NCBI GenBank assembly: GCA_947463975.1
Contig: CANHUW010000012.1
Span: 1 to 19,960, forward strand
Source of the DNA: Bacteroidota bacterium
GTDB lineage: Bacteria > Bacteroidota > Bacteroidia > Chitinophagales > Chitinophagaceae
Length of the DNA: 19,960 bases
Reading direction: 5' to 3'
In this document: positions 14,126 to 19,960 of the stretch, piece after piece
Layout of the letters: each line of letters opens with the position of its first letter
How positions within the stretch are numbered: position 1 is the first letter of the stretch
Position numbers and translations under genes: made by a program
Notes under the pieces: model-generated
Databases searched by the model: none
What the model was told of the DNA's origin: nothing
What the model saw: only the letters and a program-made list of their open reading frames with translations

Positions 14126-16606
14126 ATGCGTAAATTTTTACTAGCAGTTTTGCTTTTCCCTATTGTAAGTTGGGCACAACAAAAAGCTAATTATAATTTG
14201 GCTGCAAGATTTGCTCCAAAAAAATTAGATAAAATGATTTTTTCTTTAGCCGTTGATCCACATTGGTTAAAGCAGTCTAATAAATTTTGGTACACTTATG
14301 AAACAAGTGAAGGAAAACAATGGTTGATTGTTGACCCTATGAAGCTCGAAAAGAAAGCCATGTTTGATAGAGACAAACTAGCTGCAGAATTAACCAAGAT
14401 AGTGAAGGATCCTTTTGATGGACAACACTTGCCTATTGATTCTCTAAAGTTTATCAAAGACGAAAACTGGATTCAGTTTGAAGTAAAAAGTAGTATTGAG
14501 GTAAACAAAGGAGATTCTATTCCAAAAAATGGTAAACCTGAAAAAATTAAAAAGGTATTTTATTTTGAATATAATTTATTGACCAACCAACTTAATGAAT
14601 TAGTTGGATTAAAGAAGCCCAAAAAGAAACCAAACTGGGCGAATATGTCGCCAGATCAAAATATTATTTTGTTCGGTAGAAATTATAATTTGTATTGGAT
14701 GGATAAGGCCAATTATGAAAAGGCTTTAATCAATGAAGAAGACTCAACAATTATTGAACATGCCATCACTACAGATGGTAAATTATATTTTAGCTGGCAT
14801 AGCGAAAGCAGTTATGGTGGTGGAGGTGAAACTAATGTTGATATTGAAAAAAATAAAAACAAGAGAAAGCCTGTATACGCAACTTGGAGCGAAGACGGCA
14901 AACATTTTGCTATCAATAAAGTGGATAATACTAAAGTGAAGGACCTTTGGGTAATTAATAGTATCGCAGATCCTAGACCAACCCTAGAGACTTATAAATA
15001 CTGGATGCCGGGCGAAAAGGAAGCACCAGTTGATCATCTTTTTGTATTTGATATGAACGGCTTCGCCAAAAAAGAAATCAATGTTTCTGTATTTAAAGAC
15101 CAAGATATTGCTATTTGGGATAAGACAAGAAATATTAATACAAGAGACGACGAATTCAAACCGAATATATGGTTAGGCACAAATGATAAGATGTATATCT
15201 CTAGAACAAGTAGAGATCTAAAAAAAATTGACCAATGTGTTATTGATATTAATACAGGTATCGTAAAAACTTTAATTCAAGAAAGTTTAAATACATCTAT
15301 AGAAATTAGAAAACCTGGATTGATCAATAAAGGAAAGGAGATCATCGAATGGAGCGAAAGAGATGGTTGGGGACATTTTTATTTATATGATGAGAATGGC
15401 AATGTAAAAAACCAAATCACTCAAGGTCCTTGGCATACAGAAGATATAGTGGGTATAGATGAGGAAAAAAGAGTTTTATATTTTTCTGGAAATGGAAGAG
15501 AGCAATTAAATGCCAATACTAAAGAAGATCCTTACTATTTGCATTTGTACAAAGTGAATTTTGATGGCTCTGGTTTACAAGTATTAAATCCAGGCAATTT
15601 TGATCATAGCTTCAGTTTAAATGATAAAAAATTGTTTTTTGTAAACAACTCTAGTAGAGTAAATACGACTCCAGTAAGCGCATTGTATTCTGCTGATGGA
15701 AAAAAATTAATGGATTTAGAAACTGCAGACTTAAGCTCATTATTGGCAGCTGGATATAAGTTTCCAGAAACATTCAAAGTAAAAGCTGATGATGGTATTA
15801 CAGATATATTTGGCGTAATGTACAAGCCTTATGATTTTGATAGTACTAAAAAATATCCCATTATTGAATATGTGTACCCTGGACCACAAACAGAATCTGT
15901 AAATAAGAGCTTTAGCAAAGGGATGGATCGTATTGACAGATTAGCTCAATTAGGATTTGTAGTAGTTACACTGGGTAATAGAGGTGGTCATCCAGCTAGA
16001 AGCAAATGGTATCATAATTATGGATATGGTAATTTAAGAGATTATGGTTTAGCTGATAAGAAAGCTGTGATTGAGCAATTAGCAGATAGATATAGCTATA
16101 TCGATGGGACTAAAGTAGGTATTCACGGACATAGTGGTGGTGGATTTATGAGCACAGCCGCAATGTTAGTATATCCAGATGTATTTAAAGTTGCAGTGAG
16201 TAATGCAGGTAACCACGATAACAGTGTATACAATAGATGGTGGAGTGAAAAACATCATGGCGTAAAAGAAGAAATTTCTGCAAAAGGAGATACTACTTTT
16301 AACTATATGATTGACAAGAATCCTGATATTGCTAAAAACTTAAAAGGAAAATTATTATTAATTCACGGAGAAATTGATAATAATGTTCACCCAGCCAATA
16401 CCATTAGAGTAGTGAATGCATTAATCAAAGCCAATAAAAGATTTGATATGCTAATCTTGCCAACTCAAAGACATGGTTTTGGTGACATGAATGAATATTG
16501 GTTCTGGAGAACAGCTGATTATTTCTCTAAATACTTATTAGGAGATCATACAGAAAGACCAGTGGATATGGAAGAAATGAATAGAGAAATAGAGAGAAAA
16601 AAATAA
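14126..16606 (+). CDS. S9 family peptidase (dipeptidyl peptidase IV-like)
   Basis: The ATG at 14126 gives 826 residues with a signal peptide (MRKFLLAVLLFPIVSWAQ, cleavage near residue 18); a longer TTG frame would spoil it. Residues of about 30-540 should form the beta-propeller that gates the active site (repeated W-x-x-D/N-G...L...W blades, e.g. ATWSEDGKHFAINKV and EWSERDGWGHFYLYDENG). The C-terminal alpha/beta-hydrolase domain (about 550-815) has PIIEYVYPGPQ, Ser670 in HGHSGGGF, Asp751 in HGEIDNNV and His783 in QRHGFGD, in the S9 order Ser-Asp-His. The elbow is GHSGGG and not the GWSYGG of DPP4, so it belongs to another S9 subgroup, and cleavage specificity for X-Pro should not be assumed. 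It is expected in the periplasm, trimming peptides. A strong terminator follows. Confidence 0.92.
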   Translation: MRKFLLAVLLFPIVSWAQQKANYNLAARFAPKKLDKMIFSLAVDPHWLKQSNKFWYTYETSEGKQWLIVDPMKLEKKAMFDRDKLAAELTKIVKDPFDGQHLPIDSLKFIKDENWIQFEVKSSIEVNKGDSIPKNGKPEKIKKVFYFEYNLLTNQLNELVGLKKPKKKPNWANMSPDQNIILFGRNYNLYWMDKANYEKALINEEDSTIIEHAITTDGKLYFSWHSESSYGGGGETNVDIEKNKNKRKPVYATWSEDGKHFAINKVDNTKVKDLWVINSIADPRPTLETYKYWMPGEKEAPVDHLFVFDMNGFAKKEINVSVFKDQDIAIWDKTRNINTRDDEFKPNIWLGTNDKMYISRTSRDLKKIDQCVIDINTGIVKTLIQESLNTSIEIRKPGLINKGKEIIEWSERDGWGHFYLYDENGNVKNQITQGPWHTEDIVGIDEEKRVLYFSGNGREQLNANTKEDPYYLHLYKVNFDGSGLQVLNPGNFDHSFSLNDKKLFFVNNSSRVNTTPVSALYSADGKKLMDLETADLSSLLAAGYKFPETFKVKADDGITDIFGVMYKPYDFDSTKKYPIIEYVYPGPQTESVNKSFSKGMDRIDRLAQLGFVVVTLGNRGGHPARSKWYHNYGYGNLRDYGLADKKAVIEQLADRYSYIDGTKVGIHGHSGGGFMSTAAMLVYPDVFKVAVSNAGNHDNSVYNRWWSEKHHGVKEEISAKGDTTFNYMIDKNPDIAKNLKGKLLLIHGEIDNNVHPANTIRVVNALIKANKRFDMLILPTQRHGFGDMNEYWFWRTADYFSKYLLGDHTERPVDMEEMNREIERKK

Positions 16607-16621
16607 TTTTGTATAAAAAAT

Positions 16622-16660
16622 TAAATAAGAATGGCGCTCATTGAGCGCCATTCTTATTTA
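16622..16660. terminator. Bidirectional terminator between the S9 and persulfide dioxygenase genes
   Basis: A perfect 18-bp stem (16622-16639 with 16643-16660; GC-rich core GGCGCTC/GAGCGCC) with a 3-base ATT loop lies between two convergent genes. Each arm ends in an A/T-rich stretch, so it gives U-rich tails in both directions. It is the strongest hairpin in the window. Confidence 0.92.
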
Positions 16661-16675
16661 TAATATAATGATACA

Positions 16676-18067
16676 TTAACTTACTATAGGCTGCTGTTCT
16701 TTAACCCACTCATTAATACCACCACTATAATTAGCAATATTTGTATACCCCTCTTTCATTAATAATGAGTATCCAATTGCAGCTCTATCCCCACCTTGAC
16801 AATGTATAATTACGGGCTTATCCTTCGGTACTTTATCTAAATTTTGTAATAAAGTGCCAATGAAAACATTTTTTGCGCCTGCTATATGACCACTATTAAA
16901 TTCAGCAATACCTCTGATATCAATGATTTCAGCGTCTTTATTTGCTTTAACAGTATTTATTAAAACCATATTTGATTTTTCTAAATCTCCTGAATAAACA
17001 GATGTAATTTTGGATGCATCAATAAAACCATAAATATTATCTAATCCAATTCTCATTAACTTTCTAGTCAAATCGTCCATTTGATTAGGTTCTGCAATTA
17101 AAATAAAATGTTCTTCATAAGACACAAACCATCCCATCCAAGTGGCAAATGAATTATTGCCTTGGATATTGATACTTCCAGGGATAAAACCTTCCTGGAA
17201 TTGTAATTTATTTCTGGTATCAATTACTTTAATTCCTTTTTCTTTTGCTTCTTTAAAATCTGTTGCAGATAATTCTTTAATCTTTGGAACTTCAGTTAAT
17301 AAAGTACGATTCACCTTATTCAACTCTTTCATTTTTGCAAAATACTTTGGCGGCTCAGGTTGATCAGTTAATAAAAATTGTACAAAACCATTTTTATCGG
17401 CTCCATATTGAAATGCCCAGTTTCTTTTCTTTTCATATCCAACAGTTGTACTTGGTACTGCTCCTAAAGCCTTACCACAAGCAGAACCAGCACCATGACC
17501 TGGCCAAACCTGAATGAAATCAGGCAAATCTGCAAACAAATTAATGGATTGATACATTTGTTCCGCCCCTTTATTTTGAGTGCCCACCATACCAGCTGCT
17601 TTTTCTAATAAATCAGGACGACCAATATCTCCTACAAACACAAAATCACCGGTAAATAACATAACAGGCTCTTTACTTGCAGGTGTGTCAGTCAATAAGA
17701 AACTGATACTTTCTGGCGTATGGCCTGGGGTATGTAATACCTGAATTTTCAAATTACCCACCATCAATTCTGAATTATGCTTTAACCCTTCATGCGCAAA
17801 TTCATATTCCCAACCTGGACCACCCTCATCAGATAAATACATTTTTGCACCTGTTACTGCAGCTAATTCTCTTGAACCTGATAAAAAATCTGCATGAATA
17901 TGGGTTTCAAAAATATGTGTGATCTGCATATTGTTTTGCTTAGCAATTTCTAAATAAGTATCAATATCGCGCTTTGGATCGATAACTGCAGCAACCCCAG
18001 CTTTTTGACAACCAATAAAATAACTTGCTTGAGCTAAAGACTTGTCGTAGACGTGTTGAAAAAACAT
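16676..18067 (-). CDS. Persulfide dioxygenase-rhodanese fusion (CstB-like)
   Basis: The 463-residue protein has three parts. Residues 1-245 are an ETHE1-type metallo-beta-lactamase-fold persulfide dioxygenase, with THIHADF (55-61; His56, His58), HTPGHTPES (His116) and FTGDFVFVGDIGRPDL (Asp141). Residues about 262-350 are a rhodanese-like domain with IDTR but no cysteine loop (ILIAEP at 322-327), so it is catalytically silent. Residues about 365-463 are an active rhodanese with the loop CQGGDRA (Cys423). The order dioxygenase, pseudorhodanese, rhodanese and Cys197 in SACGK match Staphylococcus CstB as I recall it. The expected chemistry is iron-dependent oxidation of low-molecular-weight persulfides to sulfite and transfer of sulfane sulfur to give thiosulfate, in the cytoplasm. 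The neighbouring DsrE and TauE genes support a sulfide or persulfide detoxification role. The upstream dyad suggests Crp/Fnr control. Confidence 0.9.
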   Translation of the reverse strand: MFFQHVYDKSLAQASYFIGCQKAGVAAVIDPKRDIDTYLEIAKQNNMQITHIFETHIHADFLSGSRELAAVTGAKMYLSDEGGPGWEYEFAHEGLKHNSELMVGNLKIQVLHTPGHTPESISFLLTDTPASKEPVMLFTGDFVFVGDIGRPDLLEKAAGMVGTQNKGAEQMYQSINLFADLPDFIQVWPGHGAGSACGKALGAVPSTTVGYEKKRNWAFQYGADKNGFVQFLLTDQPEPPKYFAKMKELNKVNRTLLTEVPKIKELSATDFKEAKEKGIKVIDTRNKLQFQEGFIPGSINIQGNNSFATWMGWFVSYEEHFILIAEPNQMDDLTRKLMRIGLDNIYGFIDASKITSVYSGDLEKSNMVLINTVKANKDAEIIDIRGIAEFNSGHIAGAKNVFIGTLLQNLDKVPKDKPVIIHCQGGDRAAIGYSLLMKEGYTNIANYSGGINEWVKEQQPIVS

Positions 18068-18097
18068 AATTTCTATTTTTTATTAAGTAGATATAAA

Positions 18098-18117
18098 AAT
18101 ATGATTTTTATCATATT
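18098..18117. promoter_or_regulatory. Perfect 8+8 dyad near the predicted start of the persulfide dioxygenase mRNA
   Basis: AATATGAT and ATCATATT are separated by TTTT. Read from its centre it contains TGA-N6-TCA (18102-18113), the same half-site geometry as the two GTGA-N6-TCAC sites nearby, though without their flanking G and C. It lies 31-50 bases upstream of the start codon, about where transcription would begin. It may be a second, weaker site for the same regulator or a 5'-leader hairpin. Confidence 0.4.
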
Positions 18118-18121
18118 AAAT

Positions 18122-18129
18122 CAAAGATG
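18122..18129 (-). promoter_or_regulatory. -7-like box CATCTTTG for the persulfide dioxygenase gene
   Basis: On the minus strand CATCTTTG differs from TAnnTTTG at one base. It lies exactly 23 bases downstream of the Crp/Fnr-type dyad, the same distance as the CACTTTTG box ahead of the TauE gene. No -33 TTG is present at the usual place, as expected for an activator-dependent promoter. Confidence 0.45.
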
Positions 18130-18151
18130 ATTAATTGTCAGTAGAATATTA

Positions 18152-18165
18152 GTGACAAAAATCAC
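18152..18165. promoter_or_regulatory. Crp/Fnr-type operator upstream of the persulfide dioxygenase gene
   Basis: GTGACAAAAATCAC has half-sites GTGA and TCAC spaced by six bases, the geometry of Crp-family operators. It differs from the site ahead of the TauE gene at only two central positions. Its centre is about 43 bases upstream of the start point implied by the CATCTTTG box, a class II activator position. Confidence 0.55.
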
Positions 18166-18191
18166 AAAGCAAAAAAATATTTATAGAAGAT

Positions 18192-18220
18192 AAAAAAGAA
18201 ACGCAATCATAAAGACTGCG
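18192..18220 (-). terminator. Intrinsic terminator after the DsrE-like gene
   Basis: On the minus strand CGCAGTC and GATTGCG form a 7-bp stem with one G-U pair and a TTTAT loop, followed by a ten-base T-rich run (complement of 18192-18201). It begins 18 bases after the DsrE stop and should insulate the persulfide dioxygenase gene, which then needs its own promoter. Confidence 0.7.
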
Positions 18221-18237
18221 ATTCGAATAAATAGTAT

Positions 18238-18666
18238 TTATAGCCCTGCTTTTAGATAACTCCATCCATTCTCTTGTTGTATGACCAACTCAGCCACACC
18301 AGAAGCTACAGTTCCGGCTACATTAAGCAGCATTTCTTTCTTAATTCCATATTTATTCATGGTATTTTCACAAGCATTGAAAATTACTCCCTGTTTTGAA
18401 ATAGTTTCTATATCAGTTGCCAAATGCGTCTTTGAAGCAACTAAAAAATTCAATGCTTTCCCATGCACGACTACTTCAATCTTCACATGTCCAGGCCAAA
18501 CTTTTTGAAAATTTTTTATGTTCCCAATGACACTTGACCAAGCTGCAGTATCAGCAGTATTTAATTGAATAATGACTTTATGTACTTTATCTGTTTTTTC
18601 AGTTTGTGCAATAGATTGTAAGCCCGTAAAAGCAATTAAAATCAAAAGTAGTTGTAACTGTTTCAT
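18238..18666 (-). CDS. DsrE family protein, exported
   Basis: The 142-residue protein has a signal peptide (MKQLQLLLILIAFTGLQSIAQ, cleavage near residue 21). The mature part fits the DsrE/DsrF fold. A first strand VHKVIIQLNT (28-37) is followed by a helix with a W (WSSVIGNIKNFQKVW), a second strand VKIEVVVHGKALNFLV (61-76), and the motif GVIFNACENTM with Cys99, the only cysteine in the protein. DsrE-fold proteins such as TusD and DsrE carry sulfane sulfur as a persulfide on an equivalent cysteine. Being exported, this one would act in the periplasm; a role in binding or shuttling reduced sulfur is inferred from family and neighbours. It lies between the persulfide dioxygenase gene (own promoter and terminator between them) and the divergent TauE gene. 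Confidence 0.83.
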   Translation of the reverse strand: MKQLQLLLILIAFTGLQSIAQTEKTDKVHKVIIQLNTADTAAWSSVIGNIKNFQKVWPGHVKIEVVVHGKALNFLVASKTHLATDIETISKQGVIFNACENTMNKYGIKKEMLLNVAGTVASGVAELVIQQENGWSYLKAGL

Positions 18667-18745
18667 ACTTCAATTTACTGAAATAAATTATAACATTGTT
18701 GATGGATAAGTAAATTTAAGAGTACTTAAAAAGTAAAATATTGGT

Positions 18746-18765
18746 TAAGTGACAATTATCACTTA
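18746..18765. promoter_or_regulatory. Crp/Fnr-type operator upstream of the TauE/SafE gene
   Basis: TAAGTGA and TCACTTA flank CAATTA, a 7+7 dyad whose core GTGACAATTATCAC nearly equals the site ahead of the persulfide dioxygenase gene. Its TCA ends 23 bases before the CACTTTTG box. It lies in the divergent gap, so it may also act on the DsrE-like gene, although no matching -7 box is seen in that direction. Confidence 0.55.
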
Positions 18766-18778
18766 CCTTTTACTTGAC

Positions 18779-18798
18779 TTTTAGCACTTTTGCTAAAA
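18779..18798. promoter_or_regulatory. Perfect 8+8 dyad over the TauE promoter
   Basis: TTTTAGCA and TGCTAAAA flank CTTT, ending 11 bases before the ATG at 18810. It encloses the -7-like box, so a protein bound here would block the promoter. If transcribed it would form a stem just before the start codon. It is unrelated in sequence to the GTGA-N6-TCAC sites. Confidence 0.4.
18785..18792 (+). promoter_or_regulatory. -7-like box CACTTTTG for the TauE/SafE gene
   Basis: CACTTTTG is one base away from TAnnTTTG and would place transcription start near 18799, about 11 bases before the start codon. Its distance from the upstream Crp/Fnr-type dyad equals that at the persulfide dioxygenase promoter. 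Confidence 0.45.
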
Positions 18799-18809
18799 TA
18801 TATGTAACA

Positions 18810-19622
18810 ATGGAAATAATTGGATATCTAGCATCTGTTTTAATTGGTATTTCTTTAGGTCTCATCGGCGGTGGGGGGAGTATATTAACTGTACCTGTTT
18901 TAGTGTACCTTTTTCATGTTGATCCAGTTATTGCCACTGCCTATTCTTTATTTATCGTTGGAGCAAGTAGCCTTGTTGGAGCTTGGCCTAAATACCAGCA
19001 GGGTTTTGTGAATTTGAAAACTGCCATCATATTTGGTATTCCATCCATTGCATCTGTTTATGCAACTAGAAAATATTTAGTTCCTGCCATTCCAAGTGAA
19101 TTGGGTCATATAGGAGAATTAGCTATTACAAAATCAGTAATGATGATGTTGTTATTTGCTATTTTAATGGTAGCGGCTTCTATTTCAATGATTCGCTCGA
19201 AATCAACTATAGCAACTATTCAAGAAGAAGAACAAAAATTTAATTACCCAATGATCTTATTGGAAGGCGCTTTGGTGGGAGTTTTAACGGGGCTAGTAGG
19301 TGCTGGAGGAGGCTTCTTAATAATACCCGCTTTAGTTATGTTGAGTAAATTACCAATGAAGCAAGCTGTTGGTACATCTCTCTTAATCATTGCAGCAAAG
19401 TCTTTAATTGGTTTCACTGGAGACCTTGGAAATAGCGAAATGAATTGGACATTATTATTATCTGTTACTGCGCTAGCGATAGGAGGGATTTTTATCGGGG
19501 ATATACTTAGTAAAAAAATAGATGGTAATAAACTTAAAAAAGGTTTTGGGTGGTTTGTTTTAATAATGGGTGTGTATATTATTGCACAACAATTATTTTT
19601 CCCCATCGGAGGTAGTCATTAA
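18810..19622 (+). CDS. TauE/SafE family sulfite exporter-type permease
   Basis: The ATG at 18810 gives 270 residues; an upstream TTG frame runs through the promoter-like region and is rejected. The protein is highly hydrophobic with about eight transmembrane segments in two homologous halves. Each half opens with the family's Gly-rich motif: GLIGGGGSILTVPVLVYL (17-34) and GLVGAGGGFLIIPALVML (161-178). Each is followed by a TAYSLFIVGASSLVG / GTSLLIIAAKSLIG helix. A basic cytoplasmic loop separates the halves (about 128-146). The family exports sulfite or sulfoacetate, or in some cases imports thiosulfate. Next to a persulfide dioxygenase that makes sulfite and thiosulfate, export of those products is the simplest reading. 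The porin gene follows after 18 bases, so the two are probably co-transcribed. Confidence 0.88.
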   Translation: MEIIGYLASVLIGISLGLIGGGGSILTVPVLVYLFHVDPVIATAYSLFIVGASSLVGAWPKYQQGFVNLKTAIIFGIPSIASVYATRKYLVPAIPSELGHIGELAITKSVMMMLLFAILMVAASISMIRSKSTIATIQEEEQKFNYPMILLEGALVGVLTGLVGAGGGFLIIPALVMLSKLPMKQAVGTSLLIIAAKSLIGFTGDLGNSEMNWTLLLSVTALAIGGIFIGDILSKKIDGNKLKKGFGWFVLIMGVYIIAQQLFFPIGGSH

Positions 19623-19640
19623 TTCTGCAATAGTATTTTC

Positions 19641-19960
19641 ATGTCAAAATTTTATGTAGCCATTTTGGCTTGCATGTTATTGTATTTTAACAATGGTATT
19701 GCGCAACATCAAGAATTAAATGAAGATCCTAAGATTTGGGGAAAGTCTAAGAAATCCTTAGATAGCAATAATTTACTACATCAATTTCAGATGGGTACGA
19801 TACATGGTCATTTTAGATCTTTCTTTAGTACAACAGCTAATAAAAATAGTGCCCTAGAGTATGCAAATGCTGTTGGAGGTGGTATTCAATTTATTTCAAA
19901 GCCTATATATAATATCAATATTGGAGTAAGTGGTTTTTTTGTATACGATGCATTTTCATC
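19641..19960 (+). CDS. Outer-membrane porin, OprD-like (5' part)
   Basis: An ATG at 19641 opens a frame that runs off the end of the window after 106 residues. It starts with a signal peptide (MSKFYVAILACMLLYFNNGIAQ, cleavage near residue 22). After a polar stretch it shows GTIHGHFRSFFSTTANKNSALEYANAVGGGIQFISKPIYNINIGVSGFFVYD (52-103). The alternating strand pattern and the GHFRxFF...YANAVGGGIxF...GVSGFFVYD sequence resemble the first strands of OprD-type porins of Bacteroidota and Campylobacterota, as far as I can recall. It would allow passage of small anions or organic molecules through the outer membrane. Being 18 bases after the TauE/SafE gene, it may complete a two-membrane path for sulfite or thiosulfate. 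The family call rests on a partial sequence. Confidence 0.6.
   Translation, partial: MSKFYVAILACMLLYFNNGIAQHQELNEDPKIWGKSKKSLDSNNLLHQFQMGTIHGHFRSFFSTTANKNSALEYANAVGGGIQFISKPIYNINIGVSGFFVYDAFS

Noticed and set aside
16990..17110. Frameshift or sequencing error explaining the missing cysteine of the middle rhodanese domain
   Set aside because: The frame is uninterrupted, the flanking secondary-structure pattern is kept, and the known CstB architecture also has a silent middle domain.
1..19960. Mobile elements, CRISPR arrays, tRNA/rRNA genes, phage defence or toxin systems
   Set aside because: I looked for transposase or integrase motifs, regularly spaced repeats, tRNA-like folds and paired small genes on both strands and found none.

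Overview
The window looks like a chromosomal segment of an AT-rich member of the Bacteroidota, most likely of the Chitinophagaceae or a near relative. This is inferred from several signs: many secreted proteins of families common in that phylum (DUF1684, S41 lipoprotein, DPP4-like S9 peptidase, NIPSNAP, FucP-type transporter, an ECF sigma factor with an LTXXQ 'sensor'), start codons preceded by A/T-rich sequence instead of a Shine-Dalgarno, and promoter-like TAnnTTTG/CAnnTTTG boxes. I see no mobile elements, tRNA, rRNA, CRISPR arrays or phage genes. Coding density is high and no gene-free stretch exceeds about 170 bases.

Layout. 1-891: 3' end of a penicillin-acylase-family hydrolase. 912-3113 (minus): a DUF1684 secreted protein, then a UDP-sugar 6-dehydrogenase. 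3259-6887 (plus): an S41 lipoprotein peptidase, then a tight run of secreted esterase, single-domain asparaginase and glycerophosphodiesterase. 6888-7770: NTF2-like protein (minus) and DoxX-like membrane protein (plus). 7840-8835 (minus): M28 peptidase. 8904-10378 (plus): ECF sigma factor, single-TM putative anti-sigma factor and periplasmic LTXXQ protein, closed by a clear terminator. 10485-13163: PM20D1-like M20 peptidase (plus) facing a FucP-family sugar transporter (minus), with abutting stop codons. 13242-16606 (plus): NIPSNAP protein and a DPP4-like S9 peptidase, ended by an 18-bp bidirectional terminator hairpin.

16676-19960 is the most coherent functional block, a sulfur (persulfide/sulfite) module. 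It has a persulfide dioxygenase-pseudorhodanese-rhodanese fusion (minus), a secreted DsrE-like sulfur carrier (minus), a TauE/SafE sulfite-exporter-type permease (plus) and the start of an OprD-like porin (plus). Upstream of both the fusion gene and the TauE gene is the same dyad, GTGACAAnnATCAC, a Crp/Fnr-type site. In each case it ends exactly 23 nt before a CAnnTTTG -7-like box. This suggests co-activation of the module by one Crp/Fnr-family regulator that is not encoded in the window.

Functionally, much of the rest encodes exported or envelope hydrolases acting on peptides, amides and esters (S41, S9, M28, M20, penicillin acylase, esterase, GDPD). That fits an organism feeding on proteinaceous or polymeric matter. 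All functional calls rest on motif recognition by eye; no database search was possible.
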